Positions 43,730 to 52,980 of a DNA stretch of 64,000 bases are shown here, one piece after another. The notes under the pieces are model-generated. The model did not search any database and was not told the DNA's origin. It saw only the letters and a program-made list of their open reading frames with translations. Source of the stretch: Puia sp. (lineage in GTDB: Bacteria > Bacteroidota > Bacteroidia > Chitinophagales > Chitinophagaceae); contig JARLGZ010000094.1 of assembly GCA_031292515.1 (NCBI GenBank), positions 53,319-117,318 on the forward strand, read 5' to 3'. The stretch's first letter is position 1. The number at the start of each line of letters is the position of its first letter. The position numbers and the translations under genes were made by a program.

Positions 43730-43990
43730 ATGCATAAAATGAAGAGATTATCAGAATTAGAGCCAGGCGCCACAGCGAGAATACATTCTTTTGAAAAAAA
43801 CGACCTGTTCTTAAAGTTGATGGAGATGGGTTGTGTTCCCGGTGAATTGATACGTGTAGAGCAGATTGCCCCCCTGGGCGATCCTATTTCTGTATCGGTT
43901 GCCGGATACAGTCTCAGCCTCCGGCTTGATGAGGCGGATAATATATTTATAGAAGAAGAAAAACAGCCGGCTAAGTCACGCCGTCGGTAG
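43730..43990 (+). CDS. feoA: FeoA-domain protein (orphan)
   Basis: The 86-residue protein has the SH3-like FeoA fold, reading RLSELEPGATARIHSF, MEMGCVPGELIRVEQIAPLGDPISVSVAGYSLSLRL. FeoA assists the ferrous iron transporter FeoB. No feoB follows here, which is unusual in Bacteroidota, where the pair is often adjacent. The second ATG at 43739 may be the start. A TAATTTTG at 43676-43683 could be its -7 element. Confidence 0.88.
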   Translation: MHKMKRLSELEPGATARIHSFEKNDLFLKLMEMGCVPGELIRVEQIAPLGDPISVSVAGYSLSLRLDEADNIFIEEEKQPAKSRRR

Positions 43991-44093
43991 AATGAGAGCG
44001 AATGCGAAGGTTAGGAGTGAGAAGGACCAGGGGACGCCGGTCCGACGAAGGAGGGATCATTGAGACAAATCAAGAGACATTGTGGTACGAAAT

Positions 44094-44169
44094 AAAAGAC
44101 ATTAAGTTCAAATGTACACGAGCCGAAGGCGACTGCATTTGGCAATTGAAAAGACATTAAGTTCAAATG
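44094..44169 (+). repeat. 21-bp direct repeat ending at the nadD start codon
   Basis: The 21 bases at 44094-44114 recur exactly at 44149-44169, a 55-bp period, sharing AAAAGACATTAAGTTCAAATG-type content that ends in ATG. The second copy's ATG (44167) is the nadD start. The first copy's ATG (44112) opens a 28-codon frame that overlaps nadD out of frame. Confidence 0.85.
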
Positions 44170-44739
44170 AAAATAGGTCTTTATTTTGGTTCTTTTAACC
44201 CGATTCATCATGGACATCTGATCATCGCCAGTTATCTTTTACAACATAGCGAGCTTGAACAGGTTTGGTTTGTTGTGTCACCCCAAAATCCCCTGAAGCC
44301 GGCCGGTAGCCTTCTTAACGAATATCATCGTTTATACCTGGTCAAGGCAGCCATCGAGGGAGCCAATGAACTGAGGGCATCAGACATTGAGTTTAAACTG
44401 CCGAAGCCTTCCTATACTTGCGATACATTAACCTATCTCAGTGAAAAATACCCGGATAACCAGTTTGCCATTATAATGGGTAGCGATAGCTTTCAGAACC
44501 TCCCGAAATGGAAGAACTATACCTATATCCTGGAGAATTACCCGATCTATGTGTACAAGAGGGCCGGTCACGAGATCTTACCGGATTTCCCGGGGGCCAG
44601 GGTCGTGATTTCGGATGCTCCGCTGCTGCCCATTTCGGCCACACAAATAAGAAAGAACATAAAGAACGGAAAATCAATTCGTTATCTTGTTCCGGAAGCT
44701 GTCCGGGAGGAAATTGAACGAAATGGATATTACCGGTGA
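44167..44739 (+). CDS. nadD: Nicotinate-nucleotide adenylyltransferase
   Basis: The 190-residue protein has GLYFGSFNPIHHGHLIIA, the nucleotidyltransferase HxGH motif, and the C-terminal ISATQIRKNIKNGKSIRYLVP. It makes NaAD from NaMN and ATP in NAD synthesis. A 21-bp repeat whose second copy contains its ATG lies upstream. It ends 40 bases before a convergent small gene. Confidence 0.95.
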   Translation: MKIGLYFGSFNPIHHGHLIIASYLLQHSELEQVWFVVSPQNPLKPAGSLLNEYHRLYLVKAAIEGANELRASDIEFKLPKPSYTCDTLTYLSEKYPDNQFAIIMGSDSFQNLPKWKNYTYILENYPIYVYKRAGHEILPDFPGARVVISDAPLLPISATQIRKNIKNGKSIRYLVPEAVREEIERNGYYR

Positions 44740-44779
44740 GCCCGGTAATGGGTCGAATGGGTCGGCACCGGCCCCTGGC

Positions 44780-45130
44780 TTATAACAGGCCTTCCTGCTC
44801 TTTCTTTGGAAGAGAACGAACTACCAGCCGGTAAGAATCGTCGATCATTTCACGGAGAAATTTGGCAGGGATGCTTCCGTCTACCAGGACGGTATTCCAT
44901 AATTTCTTGTTCATATGATAGCCCGGTTGTACCGATGCGTATTCCTCTCTCCAGCCGATTGCTTTCTCCGGGTCGCATTTCACGTTGAATTGCAACACGG
45001 CTTTATCCAGCGAAGTCAACAAAAATATTTTGCCTTTTACGGTAAAGACGAGCGTATTCTCTCCGAAAGGAAAACCTTCCTGGCTATGCGCCTTTTTGAG
45101 ACAATATTCTCTCAGCGTTTCTATGTCCAT
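44780..45130 (-). CDS. MmcQ/YjbR family protein
   Basis: The 116-residue protein reads MDIETLREYCLKKAHSQEGFPFGENTLVFTVKGKIFLLT and has KLWNTVLVDGSIPAKFLREMIDDSY. This is the YjbR/MmcQ family with a CyaY-like fold and a putative DNA-binding role. The cellular function is unsettled. It is convergent with nadD and divergent from chrA. Confidence 0.9.
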   Translation of the reverse strand: MDIETLREYCLKKAHSQEGFPFGENTLVFTVKGKIFLLTSLDKAVLQFNVKCDPEKAIGWREEYASVQPGYHMNKKLWNTVLVDGSIPAKFLREMIDDSYRLVVRSLPKKEQEGLL

Positions 45131-45260
45131 TGAATAAAGGTAAAATTTTTACAAAAATAGTTCCCGACGATAAAAGAAAGAACCCTAACCGGTTTTATTC
45201 GTTTAATACCCGATTCATTTTGTTCATGTTTTCAAGTATCTATAAATTGTAGCCTCATTC

Positions 45261-46541
45261 GTGTTTACACCACCCTATCAATCATTGACAATCCTGCTAC
45301 GCCATATTAGTTTTCTGAAGGCTGTCTTCCTCCATAGCATTACCGCGTTTGGTGGTCCGCAAAGTCATTTGAGCATGATGATGAAAACGTTCGTCTATAA
45401 ACGCCGGGACGTGACGGAAGAAGAACTGATGGATTACAATGCTTTTTGCCAATTGCTTCCCGGGGCTTCTTCCACCCAGACCCTGACGCTTATCGGCTAT
45501 AAAAGAGGCGGCGTGGTGCTTGCTGTATTCACGCTCATCATCTGGATCCTTCCGGCCTCGTGCCTGATGGGCGCCTTCTCTTTTTTTCTTGAGTATTCGG
45601 GCCAAAAACCGCTCAGTATCATGACGATCTTCCGGTTTATCGGTCCGATGACGGTGGGTTTCCTGGCTTATGCGGCTTATCAGGCTTTCAAAATATCGGT
45701 GCATAATACGATTACAAGCGTGATCATGGTATTGAGTGCGATCGGAACGTTCCTGCTTTTTAAGACACCCTGGATATTTCCCATATTGATCGTACTGGGC
45801 GGTTTCGTGACCAACCTGAGCAGCAAGCGCATCCCGCAAAAGGAAATCCTGCCCAAGAAAATAAAATGGACAAATATCTGGCTTTTTGCGATCCTTTTCC
45901 TGCTCGCGGGTGTGGGTAGTGAAGTCTCCCGGAAGAATAACTGGCCATCTCATCGTCCGCTGATGCTGTTCGAAAATACCTATCGTTTCGGCAGCCTGGT
46001 TTTTGGCGGAGGGAATGTCCTGACTCCTATGATGTACGAACAATTCGTCGCGCGGACCGAATCTCCGCAATTGATCAAACGAAATCCCGGGATCATAAAG
46101 ATCAGCAAAAATGATTTTTACACGGGATGGGGGATGGTAAGGGCGATTCCGGGTCCTGTCTTTTCGGTGGCCTCATTCATGGGAGGGATTGCGCTGAAAG
46201 ACAATGGGCCTTCCATGCAATTATTGGGTTGCGTAATAGGGACTCTCGCGATTTTCCTGCCGAGCGCGTTGCTGGTTTTGTTCTTCTTTCCGATATGGTA
46301 TAACCTCAGAAAATACGCAACAGTCTACAGGGCGCTGGAAGGTATCAACGCCGTGGTTGTGGGGATCATGATCGCAGCCACTTTTTATATGATGAAAGAC
46401 CTGTACCTGGCGGCGGATTGGAAATGGATATTGTTGAATGGAGGCGTCATCCTTGCCACCTGGGCGCTGCTGAAGTTTACAAAGCTGCCTTCTCCGTTAA
46501 TCGTGTCGCTATTTTTGCTATTGGGCTGGCTGGCTGTCTAA
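45261..46541 (+). CDS. chrA: Chromate transporter ChrA, long form
   Basis: The 426-residue protein has two CHR halves. The first has [18 protein letters not shown] and the second [16 protein letters not shown] with [21 protein letters not shown]. About ten to eleven membrane segments are seen. ChrA proteins are chromate/sulfate antiporters, though many members do not act on chromate. The start codon is GTG, since the first ATG lies inside a conserved segment. The last four bases overlap the end of the convergent DEAD-box gene. Confidence 0.9.
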   Translation: MFTPPYQSLTILLRHISFLKAVFLHSITAFGGPQSHLSMMMKTFVYKRRDVTEEELMDYNAFCQLLPGASSTQTLTLIGYKRGGVVLAVFTLIIWILPASCLMGAFSFFLEYSGQKPLSIMTIFRFIGPMTVGFLAYAAYQAFKISVHNTITSVIMVLSAIGTFLLFKTPWIFPILIVLGGFVTNLSSKRIPQKEILPKKIKWTNIWLFAILFLLAGVGSEVSRKNNWPSHRPLMLFENTYRFGSLVFGGGNVLTPMMYEQFVARTESPQLIKRNPGIIKISKNDFYTGWGMVRAIPGPVFSVASFMGGIALKDNGPSMQLLGCVIGTLAIFLPSALLVLFFFPIWYNLRKYATVYRALEGINAVVVGIMIAATFYMMKDLYLAADWKWILLNGGVILATWALLKFTKLPSPLIVSLFLLLGWLAV

Positions 46542-47824
46542 GGAGTTCCATGAGGTCCTCTTCTCCGGCTGTTATTGTTGTTGCCTGAAAAATGTCTTCC
46601 TCCTCCGCCTGGTCTGCCCCCGCCACCGCCTCTTCTTGCTCCGCCCCCTCCGCTCCCCTGCCGGGATCTGCTGCGGGGGTTGTAGGCGGGGGTAGGCCCG
46701 AATTTTTCCGGAATGGATTCTTTTTCAACCGGCTTGCCCAGCAGTTCCTCTATCGTGGCAAACTTATTCTGTTCTTTTTCGCTGATGAAGGTATAGGCTA
46801 CGCCGTCGGTCTCCGCACGGGCGGTGCGTCCGATACGGTGAATATAGTCTTCCCCGTCATTGGGGACGTCATAGTTGATGACCAGGTCGATATTATCTAT
46901 ATCGATACCGCGGGAGAGAATGTCGGTTGCCACCAGGATCTGCAGTCTTCTGCTCTTGAAGTCAAGCAAAACCTGTTCTCTGTCCTGTTGCTCCAGATCC
47001 GAATGGATCTCTTTTACGTTGAAGCGTGACCGTTTGAGCTCCATCGTCAGTTGCTTCACATTATGTTTCTTTGAACAGAAGATGAGGATGCTTTTGAAGT
47101 TCGTCGAGGTCAACAGGGATTTTACCAGCGGGATCTTTTGATTTTCATAGATGACGAATGCCTTCTGTACTATACGCGCCGGGGGTTTCGAAATGGCGAT
47201 GTTAATCTCGGCGGGATCGGTCAATATTTTCCGGGCCAGGTCCCGGATCTTTACGGGCATTGTGGCTGAAAAAAGGAGGTTTTGCCTTTTTGCCGGCAGG
47301 AAGGAGACGATCTTCATGATGTCATCATAAAACCCCATGTCCAGCATCCTGTCTGCTTCATCCAACACGAGGAATTGCAGTCCTTTCAGTTGGACATATC
47401 CCATATTGAGATGGGCGATCATCCTGCCCGGTGTGCAGATGACAATATCCGCCCCCCGGGAAAGCGCTTGTTTCTCGGTGGAAAAGCTGGATCCGTCCCC
47501 GCCCCCATAGACGGCGATCGAGCTGATAGAAGTAAAATAGGAGAGACCTTCCAGGTTCTGCGCGATTTGCACAGCCAGTTCCCGGGTCGGAACGATGACC
47601 AGCGCGTTCACCTGGTCTTCACTTCTGGCCTCGATCAGTTTATTAATGATGGGCAAAAGGAACGCGGCGGTTTTCCCCGTCCCGGTCTGTGCCGAAGCGA
47701 TAATATCCTTTCCGGATAAAATAAGGGGTATTACTTGCTCTTGCACCGGAGTGGCATTCTCGTAGCCTGTGGCTTCGATGCCTTCAATCAGGCTTTCATT
47801 CAGCCCAAATTCTTTAAAATTCAA
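46538..47824 (-). CDS. DEAD-box ATP-dependent RNA helicase (RhlE-like)
   Basis: The 428-residue protein has all helicase motifs: the Q motif near residue 24, [39 protein letters not shown] and [10 protein letters not shown]. Residues about 380-428 form a Gly/Arg/Asn-rich tail ([20 protein letters not shown]) that probably binds RNA. The protein resembles RhlE and CsdA types and acts in RNA remodelling or ribosome assembly. Confidence 0.95.
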   Translation of the reverse strand: MNFKEFGLNESLIEGIEATGYENATPVQEQVIPLILSGKDIIASAQTGTGKTAAFLLPIINKLIEARSEDQVNALVIVPTRELAVQIAQNLEGLSYFTSISSIAVYGGGDGSSFSTEKQALSRGADIVICTPGRMIAHLNMGYVQLKGLQFLVLDEADRMLDMGFYDDIMKIVSFLPAKRQNLLFSATMPVKIRDLARKILTDPAEINIAISKPPARIVQKAFVIYENQKIPLVKSLLTSTNFKSILIFCSKKHNVKQLTMELKRSRFNVKEIHSDLEQQDREQVLLDFKSRRLQILVATDILSRGIDIDNIDLVINYDVPNDGEDYIHRIGRTARAETDGVAYTFISEKEQNKFATIEELLGKPVEKESIPEKFGPTPAYNPRSRSRQGSGGGGARRGGGGGRPGGGGRHFSGNNNNSRRRGPHGTP

Positions 47825-47941
47825 TGTAGGAATAGTTAAGAAAATCCACCGGTCCCGAAAAGCCGGTCGGTCGGATTACGATGATATACTTTGCTCATAA
47901 AGGTACGGCAAACCACTCAAATGCAGCTTTTCTTCATTCGC

Positions 47942-48310
47942 TTATTCGGCGGATTCCCGGTTGCTCTCATCCGCAACGGGAGCAGCTTGCAGCTGGGGGT
48001 TGTGATTCCTGATACTTACCTGGAATTTTGTGTTCAGGCTCACCTGGTAATCGGCGTCGGCAAATAATCTCTTTACGACATCATCCTGCAGCAGCACTGC
48101 GGCCAGGTCAGAAGCGAGTTGGGATCCGCTGATCACATTGGCAACCCTTCCCCTGGTAAATTCTATTGTAAATTTATAACCAGCCTTTCTTCCACTACCC
48201 GCCCGTTCGAAGTCGATCTTGTTCAGATTCAGCGTCTGATCGCCAGACGCCGATTTCTTGAGCAGGATCCGCAGAATAGGCAGGTATTTATTCCAGATAT
48301 GTGTATACAT
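47942..48310 (-). CDS. Conserved hypothetical protein
   Basis: The 122-residue protein reads MYTHIWNKYLPILRILLKKSAS, then a beta-rich stretch with NKIDFERAGSGRKAGYKFTIEFTRGRV, and a Gln/Ala/Glu-rich tail. I do not recognise a family. It is soluble and upstream of the DEAD-box gene on the same strand, separated by about 117 bases. Confidence 0.65.
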   Translation of the reverse strand: MYTHIWNKYLPILRILLKKSASGDQTLNLNKIDFERAGSGRKAGYKFTIEFTRGRVANVISGSQLASDLAAVLLQDDVVKRLFADADYQVSLNTKFQVSIRNHNPQLQAAPVADESNRESAE

Positions 48311-48707
48311 GTGGTATGCATTGATTTTTGGGTAAAAGAACGAACAGGGTTACAGTCTGCAAAGATCGGGATTAATAACGATGAAATACGGGTTTCTATA
48401 TAATTTAAACGGCCGGGTACCCACAAAAATCTTTCCCGGCATCCGCGGAGGGCCGTCAGCGCCGGCCGGGGGGGAAGCCTGTTGTCCGCCGGAACAGACC
48501 GGGGAACGCTTTGGAGAGGGCTATATGACGGGCATGTCTTAACTTCATGCGGGGATTCGGGACCGGGTTCTTCCCGGCCCGGAAGGATGTTGCGGGCCGC
48601 AGGCAGGTTGCTTGCCATCAACCCTTTTGTAAAGATTGGTGATTTACCGGTGCGGAAATGCTTTCCAGAAGTCGAAGACAAGCGGTAACACCGTATAAAA
48701 AACCAAC
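48311..48707. other. Gap of about 400 bases, nothing recognised
   Basis: The stretch between the hypothetical gene and the GH63-like gene is GC-rich (for example GCGCCGGCCGGGGGG near 48460). I find no promoter consensus, hairpin with a T run or convincing reading frame. It holds the divergent 5' regions of both neighbours. Confidence 0.6.
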
Positions 48708-51362
48708 ATGAGCGCAGAACATCAAAGACTGGCCGTAAATGCCACGAAGAAAATACCTTTGGAACAGTGGGGCCCCTATTTAAGCGAAAGACAGTGGGGT
48801 ACCGTCAGGGAGGACTACAGCCCGCATGGGGACGCCTGGCATTATTTCCCTTATGATCATGCACATTGCAGGGCTTATTGCTGGGGAGAGGATGGCCTCG
48901 CGGGCATTTCCGATTTCTTCCAGAATCTCTGCTTTTCGGTGGCGCTGTGGAACGGAAAGGACCCGGTCCTGAAAGAAAGGCTTTTCGGCCTCGGTAACAC
49001 AGAGGGCAACCACGGGGAGGATGTCAAGGAATTGTATTACTATCTCGACAATATTCCCACCCACTCTTATATGGAGTACCTGTACAAATACCCCCAGCAG
49101 GAGTTCCCCTACAAGAAGCTGCTGGAGGAGAACCGTAAACGGTCCAAACAGGAACCCGAGTATGAGATTCTGGATACCGGCGTATTCGATAACAACGAAT
49201 ATTTCGACGTGCTCATCACCTACGCCAAGCAGAACTCGAAAGACATCTTTATCAGGATCGAGATCCGCAACAGGCATACGAAGGCGGCGGACATAACGGT
49301 GCTGCCTACCCTGTGGTTCTATAACCGCAGGAACTATGAAGGGCTTGAAAAGAAACCATTGATCACCAGCCGGGATAAAACGTCCGTAAAAGCCACACAC
49401 AGCAGGCTGGGCTCCTATTATTTTTATTTCCAGCCCGCGCAGGAATGTCTTTTTACGGAAAACGAGACCAACACACAGAAGGTCTCCGGTATTCCCAATA
49501 AGACACCGTTTGTGAAGGATGCCTTTCATGATGTCATCATCGGGAAGGAGAACAAGGAGCCCTTCCGTCAAAAGAAGTCGGGGACCAAATTCTCGCCTGT
49601 ATACCATTACAAGATAGACGGGGGGATGACGAAGACGCTCTATCTGCGCCTGAGCAATAAGATCATGGACAACCCTTTCTCGGGTAACCCGGCCAGTCTT
49701 TTCGCCAGCCGCAAGGCGGAGGCAGATGCTTTTTATGCGTCCGTCCTCCCGGCGGGGATCAGCGACGAGATGGCTGCCATTCAGCGCCAGGCCCTCGCCG
49801 GTCTCCTCTGGAGCAAACAATATTATCACTTTGATGTGGAAAAATGGCTGACTACCAGCGACGGGATCACGCCGGTGAATCCAGGCAAGCTGAATGGCCG
49901 CAACCATGACTGGAAGCACCTCAAGAACCAGGATATCATCGCCATGCCCGACAAGTGGGAGTACCCCTGGTATGCCGCCTGGGATCTGGCTTTCCAGAGT
50001 ATCGCGATGGCCCTTGTCGATCCGGTATTTGCCAAGCACCAGCTGCTGCTGATCATGCGGGAGTGGTATATGAAGCCGGATGGCCAGATACCTGCCTACG
50101 AATGGAATTTCGGGGATGTCAATCCGCCTGTCCAGGCCTGGGCGGCCCTGCAGGTATACCGGATAGAAAAAGATAAAACGGGAAAGGGGGACGTGTCATT
50201 TCTGAAGAAAGTTTTTAGCAAGCTCCTTATCAATTTTACCTGGTGGACGAACCGGAAGGATGGCAATGGCAATAACATGTTCGAAGGGGGCTTTCTCGGG
50301 CTGGATAATATCGGTGTCTTTAACCGCAGCCACCAGCTGTCAAACGATATGCAGCTGGAGCAGGCCGATGGGACGAGCTGGATGGGCATGTATGCGCTGA
50401 ACATGATGGATATGGCCCTGGAGATCGCGATGAAGGACGAGGCTTTCGAGGATACGGCCACCAAATTCTTCGAACATTTTGTGTTGATTGCAGAAGCGCT
50501 TAATGAACAGGGCATGTGGAACGAAGACGACAGATTCTTTTATGATACCTTATCCATCGCGGGATCTCCTATGCAGTTGCGTATTCAGTCGATTGTGGGC
50601 ATCACGACCCTGTTCGCTGTTTCTATAATCGAAAAGAAGGCCCTTGTCAAACTGGCAGACTTTAAAAAGAGGATGACCTGGTTTGAAAACTACCGGATCA
50701 AGAATAAGAAATATTGGCCAAACGAAGAGCATAGTGACGGGGAACAGATCCTGTTGTCGCTGGTCCCGCAGAAGCGGGTGGTGTATCTTTTGCAGAGGCT
50801 GCTGAACGAAGCCGAGTTCCTCTCGCCGGGAGGCATCAGGGCTTTGTCAAAGCACCACGAGCAAAATCCATACAACGTCACCATCAGCGGGATACAGTAT
50901 ACGATCCAATATGATCCGGGAGATTCCACCTCCGATCTTTTTGGCGGCAATTCAAACTGGCGGGGACCGGTGTGGATACCCATCAATTATATCATCATAC
51001 AGTCCATCCGGAAATTCGGTAAATTCTATGGGGATGGATTGCTGGTGGAATTTCCGGTGGGATCCGCGAAAATGCGGAATCTCAATGAGATCGCCGATGA
51101 ATTGACGCGGCGGGTTATCAGCCTTTTTGAAAAGGATGCCGAAGGGAAAAGGCCACTCCATGGAAAGTATAACTGGTTTTATCAACAGCCCGGAAATGAA
51201 AACCTGCTGTTATTCTATGAATATTTTCATGGCGACACCAACCACGGTTTGGGCGCCAGTCATCAAACAGGCTGGACTTCCCTGGTGGCTCAGCTGATCA
51301 ACGAGTTGAAGAGTAATAGCGGGATGACTCCCGGGGTTTCTTCTTCCGCGCCCGTTGAATAA
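48708..51362 (+). CDS. GH63-like glucosidase (MGH1-like)
   Basis: The 884-residue protein has no signal peptide and shows the (alpha/alpha)6 barrel of GH63-type glucosidases in its C-terminal 500 residues (MPDKWEYPWYAAWDLAFQSIAMALVDP, NGNNMFEGGFLGLDNIGVF, GGNSNWRGPVWIPINYIII). The N-terminal part is beta-rich (YSPHGDAWHYFPYDHAHCRAYCWGEDGLAG). Homologues are annotated as cytosolic glucosidases acting on alpha-glucosides or mannosylglycerate-like solutes. The substrate is not clear. The final 65 bases overlap the convergent next gene. Confidence 0.85.
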   Translation: MSAEHQRLAVNATKKIPLEQWGPYLSERQWGTVREDYSPHGDAWHYFPYDHAHCRAYCWGEDGLAGISDFFQNLCFSVALWNGKDPVLKERLFGLGNTEGNHGEDVKELYYYLDNIPTHSYMEYLYKYPQQEFPYKKLLEENRKRSKQEPEYEILDTGVFDNNEYFDVLITYAKQNSKDIFIRIEIRNRHTKAADITVLPTLWFYNRRNYEGLEKKPLITSRDKTSVKATHSRLGSYYFYFQPAQECLFTENETNTQKVSGIPNKTPFVKDAFHDVIIGKENKEPFRQKKSGTKFSPVYHYKIDGGMTKTLYLRLSNKIMDNPFSGNPASLFASRKAEADAFYASVLPAGISDEMAAIQRQALAGLLWSKQYYHFDVEKWLTTSDGITPVNPGKLNGRNHDWKHLKNQDIIAMPDKWEYPWYAAWDLAFQSIAMALVDPVFAKHQLLLIMREWYMKPDGQIPAYEWNFGDVNPPVQAWAALQVYRIEKDKTGKGDVSFLKKVFSKLLINFTWWTNRKDGNGNNMFEGGFLGLDNIGVFNRSHQLSNDMQLEQADGTSWMGMYALNMMDMALEIAMKDEAFEDTATKFFEHFVLIAEALNEQGMWNEDDRFFYDTLSIAGSPMQLRIQSIVGITTLFAVSIIEKKALVKLADFKKRMTWFENYRIKNKKYWPNEEHSDGEQILLSLVPQKRVVYLLQRLLNEAEFLSPGGIRALSKHHEQNPYNVTISGIQYTIQYDPGDSTSDLFGGNSNWRGPVWIPINYIIIQSIRKFGKFYGDGLLVEFPVGSAKMRNLNEIADELTRRVISLFEKDAEGKRPLHGKYNWFYQQPGNENLLLFYEYFHGDTNHGLGASHQTGWTSLVAQLINELKSNSGMTPGVSSSAPVE

Positions 51363-52773
51363 AGAGGAGGACAAAGATCCCGGAGAGGAGTGTCAGGGCT
51401 GCCAGATAACGCGCACGGAAAATGCGTGACCAGTCGATCGGGATTCCGGTGTCTGAACGACGGATCTTTTCCCCATGCCCCTTGAATTCCCGCGCCCCGA
51501 TATCATAATTTTTGAACTGAGGTCTGCTGACTCCGCCTATATCGGTCCGGACGGGCATGACCGGCACCCCTTTATCGATGACTGCACTACCGTTCCGGAC
51601 AAAACAATTCACCGTATCGGATAGAATACCGGACGCGATCGCGTCGGCGACATAGAGGTTATTGCTGGTGTCTGTGACGGGGTTGGCCGTGTTGATTTGC
51701 AGGATCCCCGTTGAGTAACGGGCCACATTATTAAATCCCAGGTTGTTGCGGACTTCCAGCCGATAGCCGTTTTGCGGGAAGAAGTCGCCGGCAACGACGA
51801 GAACGGAGACATAGCCGACCTTATCTTTTTTATTGCCTGCGGTATTGTTCAGGACATGCATGCTGCCGCCCCGCAGAAAGGGTTTTACAGACCCGGTGGT
51901 CGTATCGGACGGGTCTATACGGGTATCTATCGTCCCATAGTTCACGGTACCCAGGTCAATACAATTGTAAAGATAGCTTTCCGCTCTACCGTTCAGGCCG
52001 ACGTTCCAGAGCCTCCAGAGATAACCCCATCCGCCTGACCGGTATATATTATAAACCGAGCCGTTGCCATGCGTGAAAAAGACGCCGACGTCACGGGTGC
52101 CGTTGGGCGTTCCGCCCCGGATTACCCAGTCATGGGCCGACATCCTGTAAATGGAGGTGCCGCTGACCTCGGTTCCATCAGTAAGGGTCGTGTCGATGAT
52201 AATATTATAAAAGGCGATGGAATCGATGACGTTGTGAAAAGTGCCGATAAGGTCGAAGCTCCCGACGAGAAAGTTGCCTGACCGGATAAGGTGTTGATTG
52301 GCGAGGACGGTCCGGAACAAGGCCAGGGTCGAGTCGTTCCCGTTGTAGGTAATAAAATATTTAGAAACGTCCAGGATGGTGCCCTGGACGGAATCGTATT
52401 CACAATTCAGCATTTTGAGGCCGACACAGGGCGCTTCTACCGTGAAGGCGTTGCCGGCCAACCGGGAGAAGTGCAAGCCGTAGCGAAGTCCCGGGACACC
52501 GGCTCCGCTGAAAACCACTTCCCGGAGAGAGCCGATCCTCAAGCCTGCTCCAAAATTGACTATCCCGCGGTCATTGAGCAGGGTGATCCCTACCAGGTCC
52601 CTGAATTCACCCCCCAGCATATAGGTTCCCTCCCTGATTGTCAGGGTATCGCCGGGTCTGAGGCCTTGCATACCCACCTGGCTAAGGAAGCCGTTACCGC
52701 GACCGATCGGGATTTTTCTCGCGAAAAGGGAGATGGTGGGAACCAGGAAGGCGAGGAGGATGATTTTTTTCAT
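51298..52773 (-). CDS. Secreted beta-helix protein with C-terminal membrane anchor
   Basis: The 491-residue protein has a signal peptide (KKIILLAFLVPTISLFARK), a parallel beta-helix-like body (repeated short turns such as GGSMHVLNNTAGN, VRNNLGFNNVARYSTG) and a C-terminal hydrophobic segment (YLAALTLLSGIFVLLFI) followed by a basic tail. Its start GDTLTIREGTYMLGGEF resembles pectate-lyase-like and chondroitinase-type helix proteins. No catalytic site is obvious. Its last 65 bases are antisense to the glucosidase gene end. Confidence 0.75.
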   Translation of the reverse strand: MKKIILLAFLVPTISLFARKIPIGRGNGFLSQVGMQGLRPGDTLTIREGTYMLGGEFRDLVGITLLNDRGIVNFGAGLRIGSLREVVFSGAGVPGLRYGLHFSRLAGNAFTVEAPCVGLKMLNCEYDSVQGTILDVSKYFITYNGNDSTLALFRTVLANQHLIRSGNFLVGSFDLIGTFHNVIDSIAFYNIIIDTTLTDGTEVSGTSIYRMSAHDWVIRGGTPNGTRDVGVFFTHGNGSVYNIYRSGGWGYLWRLWNVGLNGRAESYLYNCIDLGTVNYGTIDTRIDPSDTTTGSVKPFLRGGSMHVLNNTAGNKKDKVGYVSVLVVAGDFFPQNGYRLEVRNNLGFNNVARYSTGILQINTANPVTDTSNNLYVADAIASGILSDTVNCFVRNGSAVIDKGVPVMPVRTDIGGVSRPQFKNYDIGAREFKGHGEKIRRSDTGIPIDWSRIFRARYLAALTLLSGIFVLLFIQRARKKKPRESSRYYSSTR

Positions 52774-52980
52774 ATTACCGAGATAAGGTGTAGTGTATTA
52801 AATAGTTCCCCTTAGGTTCCAATAGTGATTTTCAAGTAGCCCATTCCCAAACGCATGGGAAATTTCCAATTCCGGGAATCCTTCCCGGCTTTTAAACTGC
52901 CATAATTAAGTAAAAATCAAATAGTTAAGAAAGTGGCATCTCGTTAGTATTCCCTATGGCACTACTGAAAACACAAATAT

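Noticed and set aside
48780..50039. Open frame of 419 codons on the minus strand, opposite the GH63-like gene
   Set aside because: Antisense to a strongly supported gene, without domain signatures or a promoter.
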